DNA of 64,000 nucleotides from positions 310,001 to 374,000 of the forward strand of contig NZ_PPHF01000030.1 in NCBI RefSeq assembly GCF_002904335.1, read 5' to 3'. The stretch comes from Amycolatopsis sp. CA-126428 (lineage in GTDB: Bacteria > Actinomycetota > Actinomycetes > Mycobacteriales > Pseudonocardiaceae). Position numbers and translations under genes: made by a program. Positions 26,547-33,893 of this stretch are shown here, one piece after another (the stretch's first letter is position 1; the number at the start of each line of letters is the position of its first letter). The notes beneath the pieces are model-generated. The model was given only the letters and a program-made list of their open reading frames with translations, was not told the origin of the DNA and made no database searches.

Positions 26547-28660
26547 ACGACCCGCACGGGTTCCAGAACCAGGCGTCCGGCGAATCCCACGTCGAGCAGC
26601 AGATCGGCGCGATCTACGGCGGCACGTTCCACCGCAACGAAACGACCTACCACATCAATCCCTCGGATCCGCCGGAGCGGCGGTTCGAGGTCGCGCTGAA
26701 CCACCTGCGCGGCGGTACCCCGCGGATGGCCGAGACGCTCTTCCAAGAGCTGCTGCAGCAAGGGCACACGTCCACCGAGCTCGCCTACCACTACGCCTTG
26801 TCCGTTCTCAGTGACCGGTCGCTCAACGAGATCAGCGACGACGTGTACGCGCGGTTCCGGATGGCGGACCTCACGGCCCGGCGGTTCGCCCACGACGAGT
26901 GGCGTGGCGCGCTGAGCGTGGTGTGGGAGCTCATGTCCTTCGTGTGGCGGCAGGAGATGGGCAGTTCCCTCGATGCCGCCGACCTGGCGAAGGCCATGGC
27001 GAACCTGCAGGAACTGCCCCGGGACCGGCAGAACGAGATCACCCGGCACCTCGCGCTCGTCCTCGGCGGCGCGCTCCAGGACAGCGTGGACGTCGTGGAC
27101 GCCCAGCGCGTCCGGACCGAGCGGCTCGGGCACGACCGGGTGGACCGGGCGTGGAAGTTCTTCGAGCCGGATCCCGCGGTGCCGCGGTACTTCGTGCCCG
27201 CACGCGCGGCCATCCCCTCCGCGGAATGGGTGAAGGCGGGCCTCGGGGGCGCGGGCGTGCTCCTCGGCCTGATCGCTTTCCTCAGCGGGTTCGGCGACGG
27301 CCGGCCCGCGGCGGGCATCGCCGGCCTGCTCGTCATGGCGGCGGGGTTCGCCGGCGCGATCTGGGCGGGGCGGGAGCAGCAGCTGGGGACGATGCGGCTG
27401 GTCGCCCGCGACCGCGAACACGGCGTCCCGCTGCAGTTCCAGGCCGTCGGCTCGCCCGGCCACTGGGTGTCGTCCCGGTTCGTCGAGCAGATCCACAAGC
27501 TGGTGGAGGCGCGGTTCTGGGATGCGCGGCCGCACACGCCGGGCAGCTGGGTGAACGACACCCGCGGCATCTGCGAGTACTACAAGTGGCGGTTCGTGAC
27601 CCTGTTCGGCAACGCGCAGGTCGAGGCCGGGGCGGTGAACTGGCTGATCCGGTGGCACGCCCGCCGGGTCGCCGCGCAGTGGCGGAACGGCACTTTGTTC
27701 GCCTACCGCGACGAGGTCCGCCCGTCGCCGACCAGCCTCCTCGTCCACCGCACCGGGATCGCCGTCGCGATCGTCGGAGCGTTGATCATGCTCGGTGGCG
27801 CGGGAAGCTTCATCGGCGCGGCGCTCTTCCTCGGCGCAGGCGGCTTCTTCGCGATGCAGCACGGCCTCCGGATCATGGTGTCCCACCAGTTCCAGGCGGA
27901 GGAGAACGAGCGCGGCAGCCGGTTGCTGAAGGAGGAGGAGCAGGCGTTCCTGGAGTGGTCGCAGGTGCTCGCGGACCGGCCCGACGACGCCGAGATGGCC
28001 TGGTGGCTCGACCTGGACAAGTCCCACCTCAAGACCGAGGCCCTGCGCCGGTGCGCGCTGACCAACCGCGACCTGGTGGCGCACGTGGTCCTGACGGAGG
28101 GAGCGGCCAACGCCCAGCGAGCCCGCGTCCTCGGCGGCCCGATGCGCTACTCGCGTTACGTGATCCTCGTGTTCCTCCTGACCCACAGCGGCGTCCGCGA
28201 GATCGAGGTGGACCTGGACTTCCTCAAGGCGGACGTCCACGACGAGCGCCGAACCTCCTTCCGCTACGACGCCCTTTCCGCAGCCCGCGTCGCCGAAGTC
28301 GGCGTCCGGTACGCGGACGGGTGGCACTACCAGATCCTGAACGGGGACAACGCGGTCCTCCAGCAGACGCAGTCCGTGCGAAAACGGGCATTCCGGCTGA
28401 CACTGGTGAGCGGCGAGCAGATTTCCGTCGTCGCCGAGGGCTTCGAAGGCCTGACGGACGAGAGGGTGGAGAACGAGGCCATGTTGCAGCGCCTCGCCCT
28501 GGAGTCATCGGGCATCGCGGGCGCACTGCACGTGCTGGAAGCGGTCTCGGCGGAGGGCCGCGATTGGATAGTCAGGGAGCAGGAACGCCGCCGCCGCAGA
28601 TCAGAGGACTGGCGCAGAGGTGAGCACGGCCCAGGCCTCCTCGACGCCGACCCGGAATAG
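26543..28660 (+). CDS. Four-TM protein with N-terminal RHIM/amyloid-like motif, partner of the nucleosidase
   Basis: The 705-residue protein is of unrecognised family. Residues 8-30 hold the motif NQASGESHVEQQIGAIYGGT then FH, matching the C-terminus of the upstream enzyme. Residues about 47-200 are helical and TPR-like (NHLRGGTPRMAETLFQELL). Two transmembrane hairpins lie at about 231-275 and 404-438, separated by a soluble loop of about 130 residues. A charged C-terminal region of about 265 residues ends in a basic ERRRRRSEDWRR segment. No Walker motifs are present, so it is not a STAND NTPase. A membrane sensor or pore that templates the nucleosidase is the working guess. ATG 26543 has GCGGAGG upstream. 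Confidence 0.8.
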   Translation: MNDPHGFQNQASGESHVEQQIGAIYGGTFHRNETTYHINPSDPPERRFEVALNHLRGGTPRMAETLFQELLQQGHTSTELAYHYALSVLSDRSLNEISDDVYARFRMADLTARRFAHDEWRGALSVVWELMSFVWRQEMGSSLDAADLAKAMANLQELPRDRQNEITRHLALVLGGALQDSVDVVDAQRVRTERLGHDRVDRAWKFFEPDPAVPRYFVPARAAIPSAEWVKAGLGGAGVLLGLIAFLSGFGDGRPAAGIAGLLVMAAGFAGAIWAGREQQLGTMRLVARDREHGVPLQFQAVGSPGHWVSSRFVEQIHKLVEARFWDARPHTPGSWVNDTRGICEYYKWRFVTLFGNAQVEAGAVNWLIRWHARRVAAQWRNGTLFAYRDEVRPSPTSLLVHRTGIAVAIVGALIMLGGAGSFIGAALFLGAGGFFAMQHGLRIMVSHQFQAEENERGSRLLKEEEQAFLEWSQVLADRPDDAEMAWWLDLDKSHLKTEALRRCALTNRDLVAHVVLTEGAANAQRARVLGGPMRYSRYVILVFLLTHSGVREIEVDLDFLKADVHDERRTSFRYDALSAARVAEVGVRYADGWHYQILNGDNAVLQQTQSVRKRAFRLTLVSGEQISVVAEGFEGLTDERVENEAMLQRLALESSGIAGALHVLEAVSAEGRDWIVREQERRRRRSEDWRRGEHGPGLLDADPE

Positions 28661-28708
28661 TGCAGCGCACTGGACGCGAGACCGGCTCGATCACCTAGAG
28701 TGTGCGGT

Positions 28709-28785
28709 GCCCCCGTAGCCCAACCGGCAGAGGCAGTCGACTTAAAATCGATTCAGTGCGGGTTCGAGTCCCGTCGGGGGCACCA
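28709..28785 (+). tRNA. tRNA with anticodon TAA (Leu UUA by code), short variable loop, CCA encoded
   Basis: The cloverleaf is complete. Acceptor GCCCCCG (28709-28715) pairs with CGGGGGC (28775-28781), discriminator A and CCA follow. The D-arm has GCCC/GGC. The anticodon stem GTCGA/TCGAT encloses loop CTTAAAA at 28741-28747, and the T-arm has GCGGG TTCGAGT CCCGT. The anticodon at loop positions 3-5 is TAA, which reads UUA. Unlike normal bacterial leucine tRNAs (and bldA), the variable loop has only five bases, so charging with leucine is uncertain. It is the left boundary of the mobile element. Confidence 0.88.
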
Positions 28786-30613
28786 TGCAATCATCTTGCA
28801 CACCATTAGCAAATGAAAAAACTTCGCTAGGTGTGACGCAATCATCACTTTCTGTTACTGGGCGGCCGGGCCGGTTCACTCCGGTCTGTCGTTGTCCGGG
28901 CACGCCGTTTGGCGTGTCTGCGGGCCGCTGGGCCGCCGTTGTGGTGGTTCCGTGGCCGCTTAACCGGCCGTTCGCCATCCGTGCCGACAGATCCGGAGAC
29001 AGCAGGGCGGCGAATGGCTCCGTCAGCTCAGCCCGAGCCACCGACCCGTCTTGTCCAATGAACAGCTTCACGAAGAAGCCCTGGTTAATCTGTCGCCGGA
29101 TGGCCTCCGGTGCCGTGACGTAAGCCCGGTGGCAGCGTCCCGCGGCTGCCAAGGCCGCTTCGAGCGTCGCTTCCACCTCAGCCGTCGAGGTTTGCGCGGC
29201 GGCAATCAACGTGTCCGCTTCCGCCAGTGCGCGGGTCAGCCGCTGCATCTCTGCGCCGAGTACGTCTTCCGGGATGTGTCCGGCGTAGTGGGCGCGCAAG
29301 AGCTTCTGCCGCTCGTCGGTCGCTTGCTGCTTGCGCTTGACGGCAGCCGCCGCGTGACGGCGTGTCTCCTCGCGGTCGGCAGTCATGAGCGCCCGCACGC
29401 CGGCCCGGATCTGTTCGACGTGAGCCGCGCTTACCTGGAACCGCTCGTAGAACCGGGTGATGCCTTCTTCGATGCGCTCCAGTCGCACGGCTGGACGACG
29501 GCAGTTGTTCGTTTTGGTCTTCTTCTTCACGCATACGTAGTAGGTGTAAGGACCTCCGTTGCCGACGTTGATCGAGTAAACCAACCGGCCGCCGCAGTCG
29601 GCGCAGTAGATCGTGCTGCGCAGGTAATGCGTGTGCTTGCGGTCCTTCTCCCCGAGGTGGGCGTGCACCGCCAGGATGTCTTGGATCGCCAGCCATGTCT
29701 CCGGCTCGATCAGTGGCTCATGCTTGCCCTCGTAGTGAATGCCCTGATACGACACAATGCCCATGTAGTACGGGTTCTGCAGCATGTGGTAGAAGGTCGT
29801 CAGTCCCACCGGCCGCGCGGATTTTGTCGCCGTCGGCCGGCTCGTCAAGCCTCTCGCGGTCGCCTCCAACAGCAAGTCAGCCGCCGACCAGCCGCCGGTG
29901 GCGTACTGCTCCAAGCACCACCGCATCAAATCAGCTCGTTCCGGGTCGAGGTCAATCGTCGAGAACGTCACCCCCTCGACCGTCTTGCGTACGTTCAAGT
30001 AGCCCGTCGGCGCCCGAAACGGCGTGCCACCTTCCTCGGCCTTGCGCAGCAGCCCCTTCATCACCTCCTGGGCCAGGTTGCCGGAGTAGAACTGGGCAAT
30101 CTCCGCCAGCAACCCGTACAGCAGCTGGCCATTCGGCGTGTTGTCGATGTTCTCTGTGCATGACACCAGCTCCGCGCCGTGACGCCGCAGCAGCAAGTTA
30201 ATCGCGATGTCGTCTTCCCGGTTCCGGGCCAGCCGGTCGATCTTGTGCACGATGACGTAGTCCGGCTTGACCTTCCGCACATCGCTGAGCATCGCTTGCA
30301 GCCCCTCGCGGTCGGCGGACCGCGCCGACTCACCCGCGTCGATGTAGATGTGGTGCACGACCGCCCCAAGCTGGTCCGCCTTAGCCAGGCATGCGATGCG
30401 CTGCGCGGGAATCGAGTAGCCCTCCGCGCCCCCGCCTGTCCGGGCCTGCTCCTTCGTACTCACCCGCAGGTAGATGAACGCGATGGGTGTCGCGCGCCGG
30501 GTTACCTGCTTCTGCAGCTTGGCACGAGACAGGCGTACCGCCCGTCTCTTGGCCAACACCAGGGCGCGGCTCGGTTCGGTGGTCGCCTGCGTGGGGGCGG
30601 TCTCGTCGGTCAT
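28742..30613 (-). CDS. Large serine integrase
   Basis: The 623-residue protein has an N-terminal resolvase domain with nucleophile Ser52 in IYLRVSTKEQ, IDAGESARSADREGL and HKIDRLARNRED with active-site Arg residues. A recombinase domain follows, then a zinc ribbon (YCADCGGRL, with two later Cys), and a coiled-coil region. It joins attP and attB without homology. The last codons (VPPTGLEPALNRF) are read from the tRNA gene itself, with the stop inside the anticodon loop, so the C-terminus is specified by the attachment junction. Its ATG overlaps the small upstream gene by four bases. Confidence 0.95.
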   Translation of the reverse strand: MTDETAPTQATTEPSRALVLAKRRAVRLSRAKLQKQVTRRATPIAFIYLRVSTKEQARTGGGAEGYSIPAQRIACLAKADQLGAVVHHIYIDAGESARSADREGLQAMLSDVRKVKPDYVIVHKIDRLARNREDDIAINLLLRRHGAELVSCTENIDNTPNGQLLYGLLAEIAQFYSGNLAQEVMKGLLRKAEEGGTPFRAPTGYLNVRKTVEGVTFSTIDLDPERADLMRWCLEQYATGGWSAADLLLEATARGLTSRPTATKSARPVGLTTFYHMLQNPYYMGIVSYQGIHYEGKHEPLIEPETWLAIQDILAVHAHLGEKDRKHTHYLRSTIYCADCGGRLVYSINVGNGGPYTYYVCVKKKTKTNNCRRPAVRLERIEEGITRFYERFQVSAAHVEQIRAGVRALMTADREETRRHAAAAVKRKQQATDERQKLLRAHYAGHIPEDVLGAEMQRLTRALAEADTLIAAAQTSTAEVEATLEAALAAAGRCHRAYVTAPEAIRRQINQGFFVKLFIGQDGSVARAELTEPFAALLSPDLSARMANGRLSGHGTTTTAAQRPADTPNGVPGQRQTGVNRPGRPVTESDDCVTPSEVFSFANGVQDDCMVPPTGLEPALNRF

Positions 30614-30798
30614 GAGCGCGCACCCTCAGCCGCCTTCTTCAGGCGTTCGCGCCGCTTGGCTTGTCCTGCCAATATCGCCCGGCGGTGCTCAATGCTGTAG
30701 TACTCAGCCGTTGCCCGCACGATCGTCATAGTCAGGTTGTCGGCGGCTTCTTGTGGACTCGGCAGTGGCGCCTTGGCCGATTGCTTCTTGGTTGACAT
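30610..30798 (-). CDS. Small basic protein translationally coupled to the integrase
   Basis: The 62-residue protein has a GAGGAGG ribosome site and overlaps the integrase start by four bases. It is helical and basic at the C-terminus (EHRRAILAGQAKRRERLKKA). Position suggests a recombination accessory factor, perhaps directionality, but no fold is recognised. Confidence 0.75.
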   Translation of the reverse strand: MSTKKQSAKAPLPSPQEAADNLTMTIVRATAEYYSIEHRRAILAGQAKRRERLKKAAEGARS

Positions 30799-30824
30799 GA
30801 TGGTTCCTCCTCTCGGGAAGTTAG

Positions 30825-31280
30825 TTATGACAAGTCGCTATCTGGTTCATCGCATGGTGGTAATCGCCGGGCCGTCTCCGCCAGCTGTACCGACCCGATC
30901 CGCGCGATCAGCTGCAATTCGACTTCCGTCGCCTCCCGGTGCGGCATGCTGGCGATTTCGAGCCGGGCACCGGCCTTGCTAATCGTCCAGGCCAGCTGGC
31001 TGTAATCGCCGATCTTGAGCGCAACCCGACCATGGTCGAAGGTGATGACGTAGGCCACGTCATCCCGGCGGTCGAGGTCGCCGAGCAGGGCGGCTAGTCC
31101 TGGTCGGTTCAACCTGTTGCCCGAGCCCCGGTCGGTGTAGATCCCGGCGACTTCTAGGCCCAGTTCGGCAGCCCGCCGTTCGCACGCGCGTCGTTGCCGG
31201 GCGGCAGCCTCACGTGGTGGCTCGTCCCGGGCTACCCGCAGGTAAATGAGCGCCTTCGCAGTTTCAACTGATTTGGTCAT
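30825..31280 (-). CDS. Resolvase-like domain protein lacking the catalytic serine
   Basis: The 151-residue protein aligns with the N-terminal catalytic domain of serine recombinases: ALIYLRVARDE, then IYTDRGSGNRLNRPGLAALLGDL and VITFDHGRVAL. The nucleophile Ser is replaced by Ala (A17), and the dRlaR-type motif that supplies catalytic Arg residues is degraded. No DNA-binding domain follows. It therefore cannot cut DNA. It may bind the integrase as a regulatory subunit. AGGAG lies seven bases before ATG 31280. Confidence 0.8.
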   Translation of the reverse strand: MTKSVETAKALIYLRVARDEPPREAAARQRRACERRAAELGLEVAGIYTDRGSGNRLNRPGLAALLGDLDRRDDVAYVITFDHGRVALKIGDYSQLAWTISKAGARLEIASMPHREATEVELQLIARIGSVQLAETARRLPPCDEPDSDLS

Positions 31281-31333
31281 AGCAGTTCTCCTATTGGCTT
31301 CACGGAGCCATAAATTGGTTTCCTTTCGTTCAT
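31277..31333 (-). CDS. Possible 18-residue leader ORF before the resolvase-like gene
   Basis: ATG 31333 opens MNERKPIYGSVKPIGELL and its TGA overlaps the ATG of the resolvase-like gene. The overlap suggests coupling, but the upstream ribosome site is poor (A-rich only). Confidence 0.3.
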   Translation of the reverse strand: MNERKPIYGSVKPIGELL

Positions 31334-31410
31334 TTTTTCAGTCTTTTTAGGAAGTGCCAAGACAGGCTATGCTGTCCTTATTTTGATGAACGGTTAATTG
31401 TCGAGTTTGA

Positions 31411-31448
31411 GGTGACGGGTAGCGGATGTGAGGCCGCCACCCGTCACC
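31411..31448 (-). terminator. Hairpin after the RHH gene
   Basis: GGTGACGGGT at 31411-31420 pairs with ACCCGTCACC at 31439-31448, extended inward by GCGG/CCGC after one mismatch. It lies just downstream of the minus-strand RHH gene and is a probable terminator; no T-run follows. Confidence 0.6.
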
Positions 31449-31467
31449 GTTGGGGAGACCGAAAGGC

Positions 31468-31788
31468 TTACCCTTCGGTTCCGGCCTTACGGCTGCGGCT
31501 CGTCGCCGGCTTGGCCGCCTCGGCGACCTGTTCCGGGTTGGTGCCGAACAGTCCCTCGATGGCTCCGCGTCGCGCGGCAGCTTCCTTCTCGATCTCCTCC
31601 AGCGCGGCGGCGGCGCGCTGGGCGAAGTCGGGCTCTTGCCGCTTCGTGCTGACGTAGAGCTCGACCGCCCGCAGGGCAGCATCGTTGAGCGAGATGCCGT
31701 CCAGCTGGGCAACCAGCGTGAATTGAGCGTGCAGGGCGTCGGGCACCTTGATCCCCAACGTCTTCACGCCCGCTCTTGGTTCGGACAC
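31468..31788 (-). CDS. Ribbon-helix-helix-like DNA-binding protein
   Basis: The 106-residue protein starts at GTG 31788, seven bases after GAGGAGG. The N-terminal half (KTLGIKVPDALHAQFTLVAQ, then ISLNDAALRAVELYV) has the CopG/HicB-like RHH pattern. The second half is a charged helix and a Ser/Arg/Lys tail. A plasmid-type regulator of partition, copy number or transfer is likely. Confidence 0.7.
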   Translation of the reverse strand: MSEPRAGVKTLGIKVPDALHAQFTLVAQLDGISLNDAALRAVELYVSTKRQEPDFAQRAAAALEEIEKEAAARRGAIEGLFGTNPEQVAEAAKPATSRSRKAGTEG

Positions 31789-31895
31789 GAGTGTCCTCCT
31801 CGGTGTGGTGCGACCGCCCATGCTCGACGCCTGGTGCGCCGAATCTGGAATGAGCGACCGCAGGCCACCGACGAGTGCGGGGGTAGCGAGGGCGG

Positions 31896-32942
31896 TCACG
31901 AGACCGCCCTCGCCTGCGTCGCCCGCCCCGCCGCCAAGCGCTCCTCCGCCAGCCTCGCGTAGCTCGGATTCAGCTCGATGCCGACCCAGTCCCGGCCGTA
32001 GATCTCGGCCGCCAGCGCCGTGGTGCCGGAGCCCAGAAACGGGTCGAGCACCCGGCCCGGTCGCCAGTCCGCCCGGCACGAGCACGCCGGGCGCAGTGGT
32101 CCCGTGGCCAGCAACCGACCATGCAGGCGTTGCGGTGCCCGCTGCCACGGCGTGGCGCAGGCCGTGCATACCCGCTCCGGGCAGGTGGCCAGCAAACCTC
32201 TCCGCACCAGCCGCAGGGGGAAGGTGGCGAAATGCGCGCCCCGGTAGCTGCCCGTCGCCTCCACCCACCAGTCGTTGGGGTTCTTCCCGAGCGGGTGACT
32301 GGCGATCCCAGCTCGCTTCAGCCGGGCCAAGCCGTGGTTCAGATCCACGCGCGGGCTCGTACCGCCGCCCAGGCTCGGCACCGCCGTACGCGGCAAGGAG
32401 GGCCGAGCCCGACTCGAAGTCCGGCCGGCACCCGCGGTCTTGGCGGGCTCGCGCACTGCGTCGAGGTCGAACGTGTAGGTTGCCTGCCGGGTAAAGAAGA
32501 ACACGTACTCGTGGGCGTTGGTGAAGCGGTCACGCACACTCGACGGCGTGGGGTTCGGCTTCGTCCACACGATGGTATTGCGCAATAGCCACCCGGAACG
32601 GGTGAGGCGCAGCGCGACGCGACTGGGCCCAAGCAGGAGCGACTTCTTCTCCGCCCCCTCGCGGGGATGACGGCTGTAGCCGTCGCCGAGGTTCAGGAAC
32701 AGCGCGCCCGTCGGCACCAGGACCCGCGCCAGCTGGTCGCAGATGCCTGCGATCTCCGCCGCCCAGGCTTCAACATCAGCTTCCGCGCCGATTTGGTCCT
32801 CGTGGCCGTAGCTGCGCATGTTCCAGTACGGCGGACTCGTGAAAATGCAGTCCACCGATGCGTCCGGCAGATCGGCGAGGCGCTCGCGGACGTCGCCGAC
32901 CAAGATGTGGTTTAGGGGCAGGGTGGTTATGGGTTCGGTCAT
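31896..32942 (-). CDS. Site-specific DNA methyltransferase (TSPPY type)
   Basis: The 348-residue protein starts at ATG 32942. It has catalytic motif IV TSPPYW at residues 35-40 near the N-terminus and the SAM-binding DPFLGSGTTALAAE near the C-terminus, the permuted (beta-class) order. TSPPY usually signals N4-cytosine, sometimes N6-adenine, methylation. Two CxxC-type pairs in the middle (CPERVCTACATPW and CSC) may bind zinc. No restriction enzyme is adjacent, so it probably protects or marks element DNA. It overlaps the next upstream gene by four bases. Confidence 0.9.
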   Translation of the reverse strand: MTEPITTLPLNHILVGDVRERLADLPDASVDCIFTSPPYWNMRSYGHEDQIGAEADVEAWAAEIAGICDQLARVLVPTGALFLNLGDGYSRHPREGAEKKSLLLGPSRVALRLTRSGWLLRNTIVWTKPNPTPSSVRDRFTNAHEYVFFFTRQATYTFDLDAVREPAKTAGAGRTSSRARPSLPRTAVPSLGGGTSPRVDLNHGLARLKRAGIASHPLGKNPNDWWVEATGSYRGAHFATFPLRLVRRGLLATCPERVCTACATPWQRAPQRLHGRLLATGPLRPACSCRADWRPGRVLDPFLGSGTTALAAEIYGRDWVGIELNPSYARLAEERLAAGRATQARAVS

Positions 32943-33757
32943 CGGGCACCTCCTTCGAGGGGGACTTGCGTTAGTTGGTCGGCGGCCTCGGACAGGAGGC
33001 AGACCGTGAACAGCTCTTGTGTCTCTTCCGGCAGCCGGGCAATGACACGCGTGATGGCCTCCAGCCGGGCGGCGTCCGGCACGAGCCACCAGGTCTTGGG
33101 GAACACCCCGAACCGTTGTTGCTCGATGCCGGAGTTCCAGTACGCGTGGTAAACGCCGAGCTTCCGGCGGATGGTGGGCGCGCTCTCGGAATCAAGATCG
33201 ATTTCGAGGAAGGCGCTGATTTCGTACCGGCCGTCGTCGACGCCGAGCCGGACGAACCCGTCGGGCTTAAGGGTGATGAGCTCACCCGCCAGGCCTGAGA
33301 AGCGTCTCCAGCAGTTTGGTTCGCTGGTGAAGCCGAGAAGCTTGGCCTGGTCGTCGCGGGCGCGGTCGACGAGCTGCACCAGCAGTTCCGACACCGCGAG
33401 GGTGTGGTCTTGGAAGGCGGGCTTGGTGTAGCTGACCCGCCGGTGCCGCCTCGGTTCGCGGTGGCCGAGATCGAGTACCGCTTGTCCCAAGCCGGACAGG
33501 CCGTAGACGATCCCGTCACTACCAGCCCGCAGCCCGCCGATGCGCCGGGGCAGGCGCACCACTAGTTCCAAGGTCGTCAGGCGTTGCAAGGTTGCCCGAG
33601 TCTTCCGGCCATGGGTCGCGGGCTTGCTGGCTTCGATGTGGAGTCTCCCGAGCTGGGCACTGCTCGCCAGCCGCAGCGCTTCCAGCGACTTCAGGATGGC
33701 AACGTCGCGCTCGCTGAGCTGCCGGGCCAGACGGCGGGCCCGTCCGCGGCCGCTCAT
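32939..33757 (-). CDS. Replication-relaxation family protein
   Basis: The 272-residue protein begins with a winged-helix region (LSERDVAILKSLEALRLASSAQLGRLH, then RATLQRLTTLELVVRLPRR). An alpha/beta part follows with SAFLEIDLDSES and KLGVYHAYW, the pattern of the Replic_Relax family found on actinobacterial plasmids and integrative elements. It is presumed to act in plasmid replication or transfer as a relaxase-like protein. The ATGA overlap links it to the methyltransferase. A 136-base gap separates it from the coupling ATPase. Confidence 0.85.
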   Translation of the reverse strand: MSGRGRARRLARQLSERDVAILKSLEALRLASSAQLGRLHIEASKPATHGRKTRATLQRLTTLELVVRLPRRIGGLRAGSDGIVYGLSGLGQAVLDLGHREPRRHRRVSYTKPAFQDHTLAVSELLVQLVDRARDDQAKLLGFTSEPNCWRRFSGLAGELITLKPDGFVRLGVDDGRYEISAFLEIDLDSESAPTIRRKLGVYHAYWNSGIEQQRFGVFPKTWWLVPDAARLEAITRVIARLPEETQELFTVCLLSEAADQLTQVPLEGGAR

Positions 33758-33893
33758 CGAAGAACTCCAAAGTGGCTTTGTAGAGCGCTAGAGTGTCGGC
33801 GGCGTCTATCCGGCATTTGCGCACGTCGGGGCGTTTCCAACTCGACGCGATCGGCGGGGCGACCGGCGGCTTGACTCCTGCTCCAAGGCCGCC

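Noticed and set aside
28709-28785. Calling the tRNA a bldA equivalent
   Set aside because: bldA-type tRNA-Leu has a long variable arm, which is absent here.
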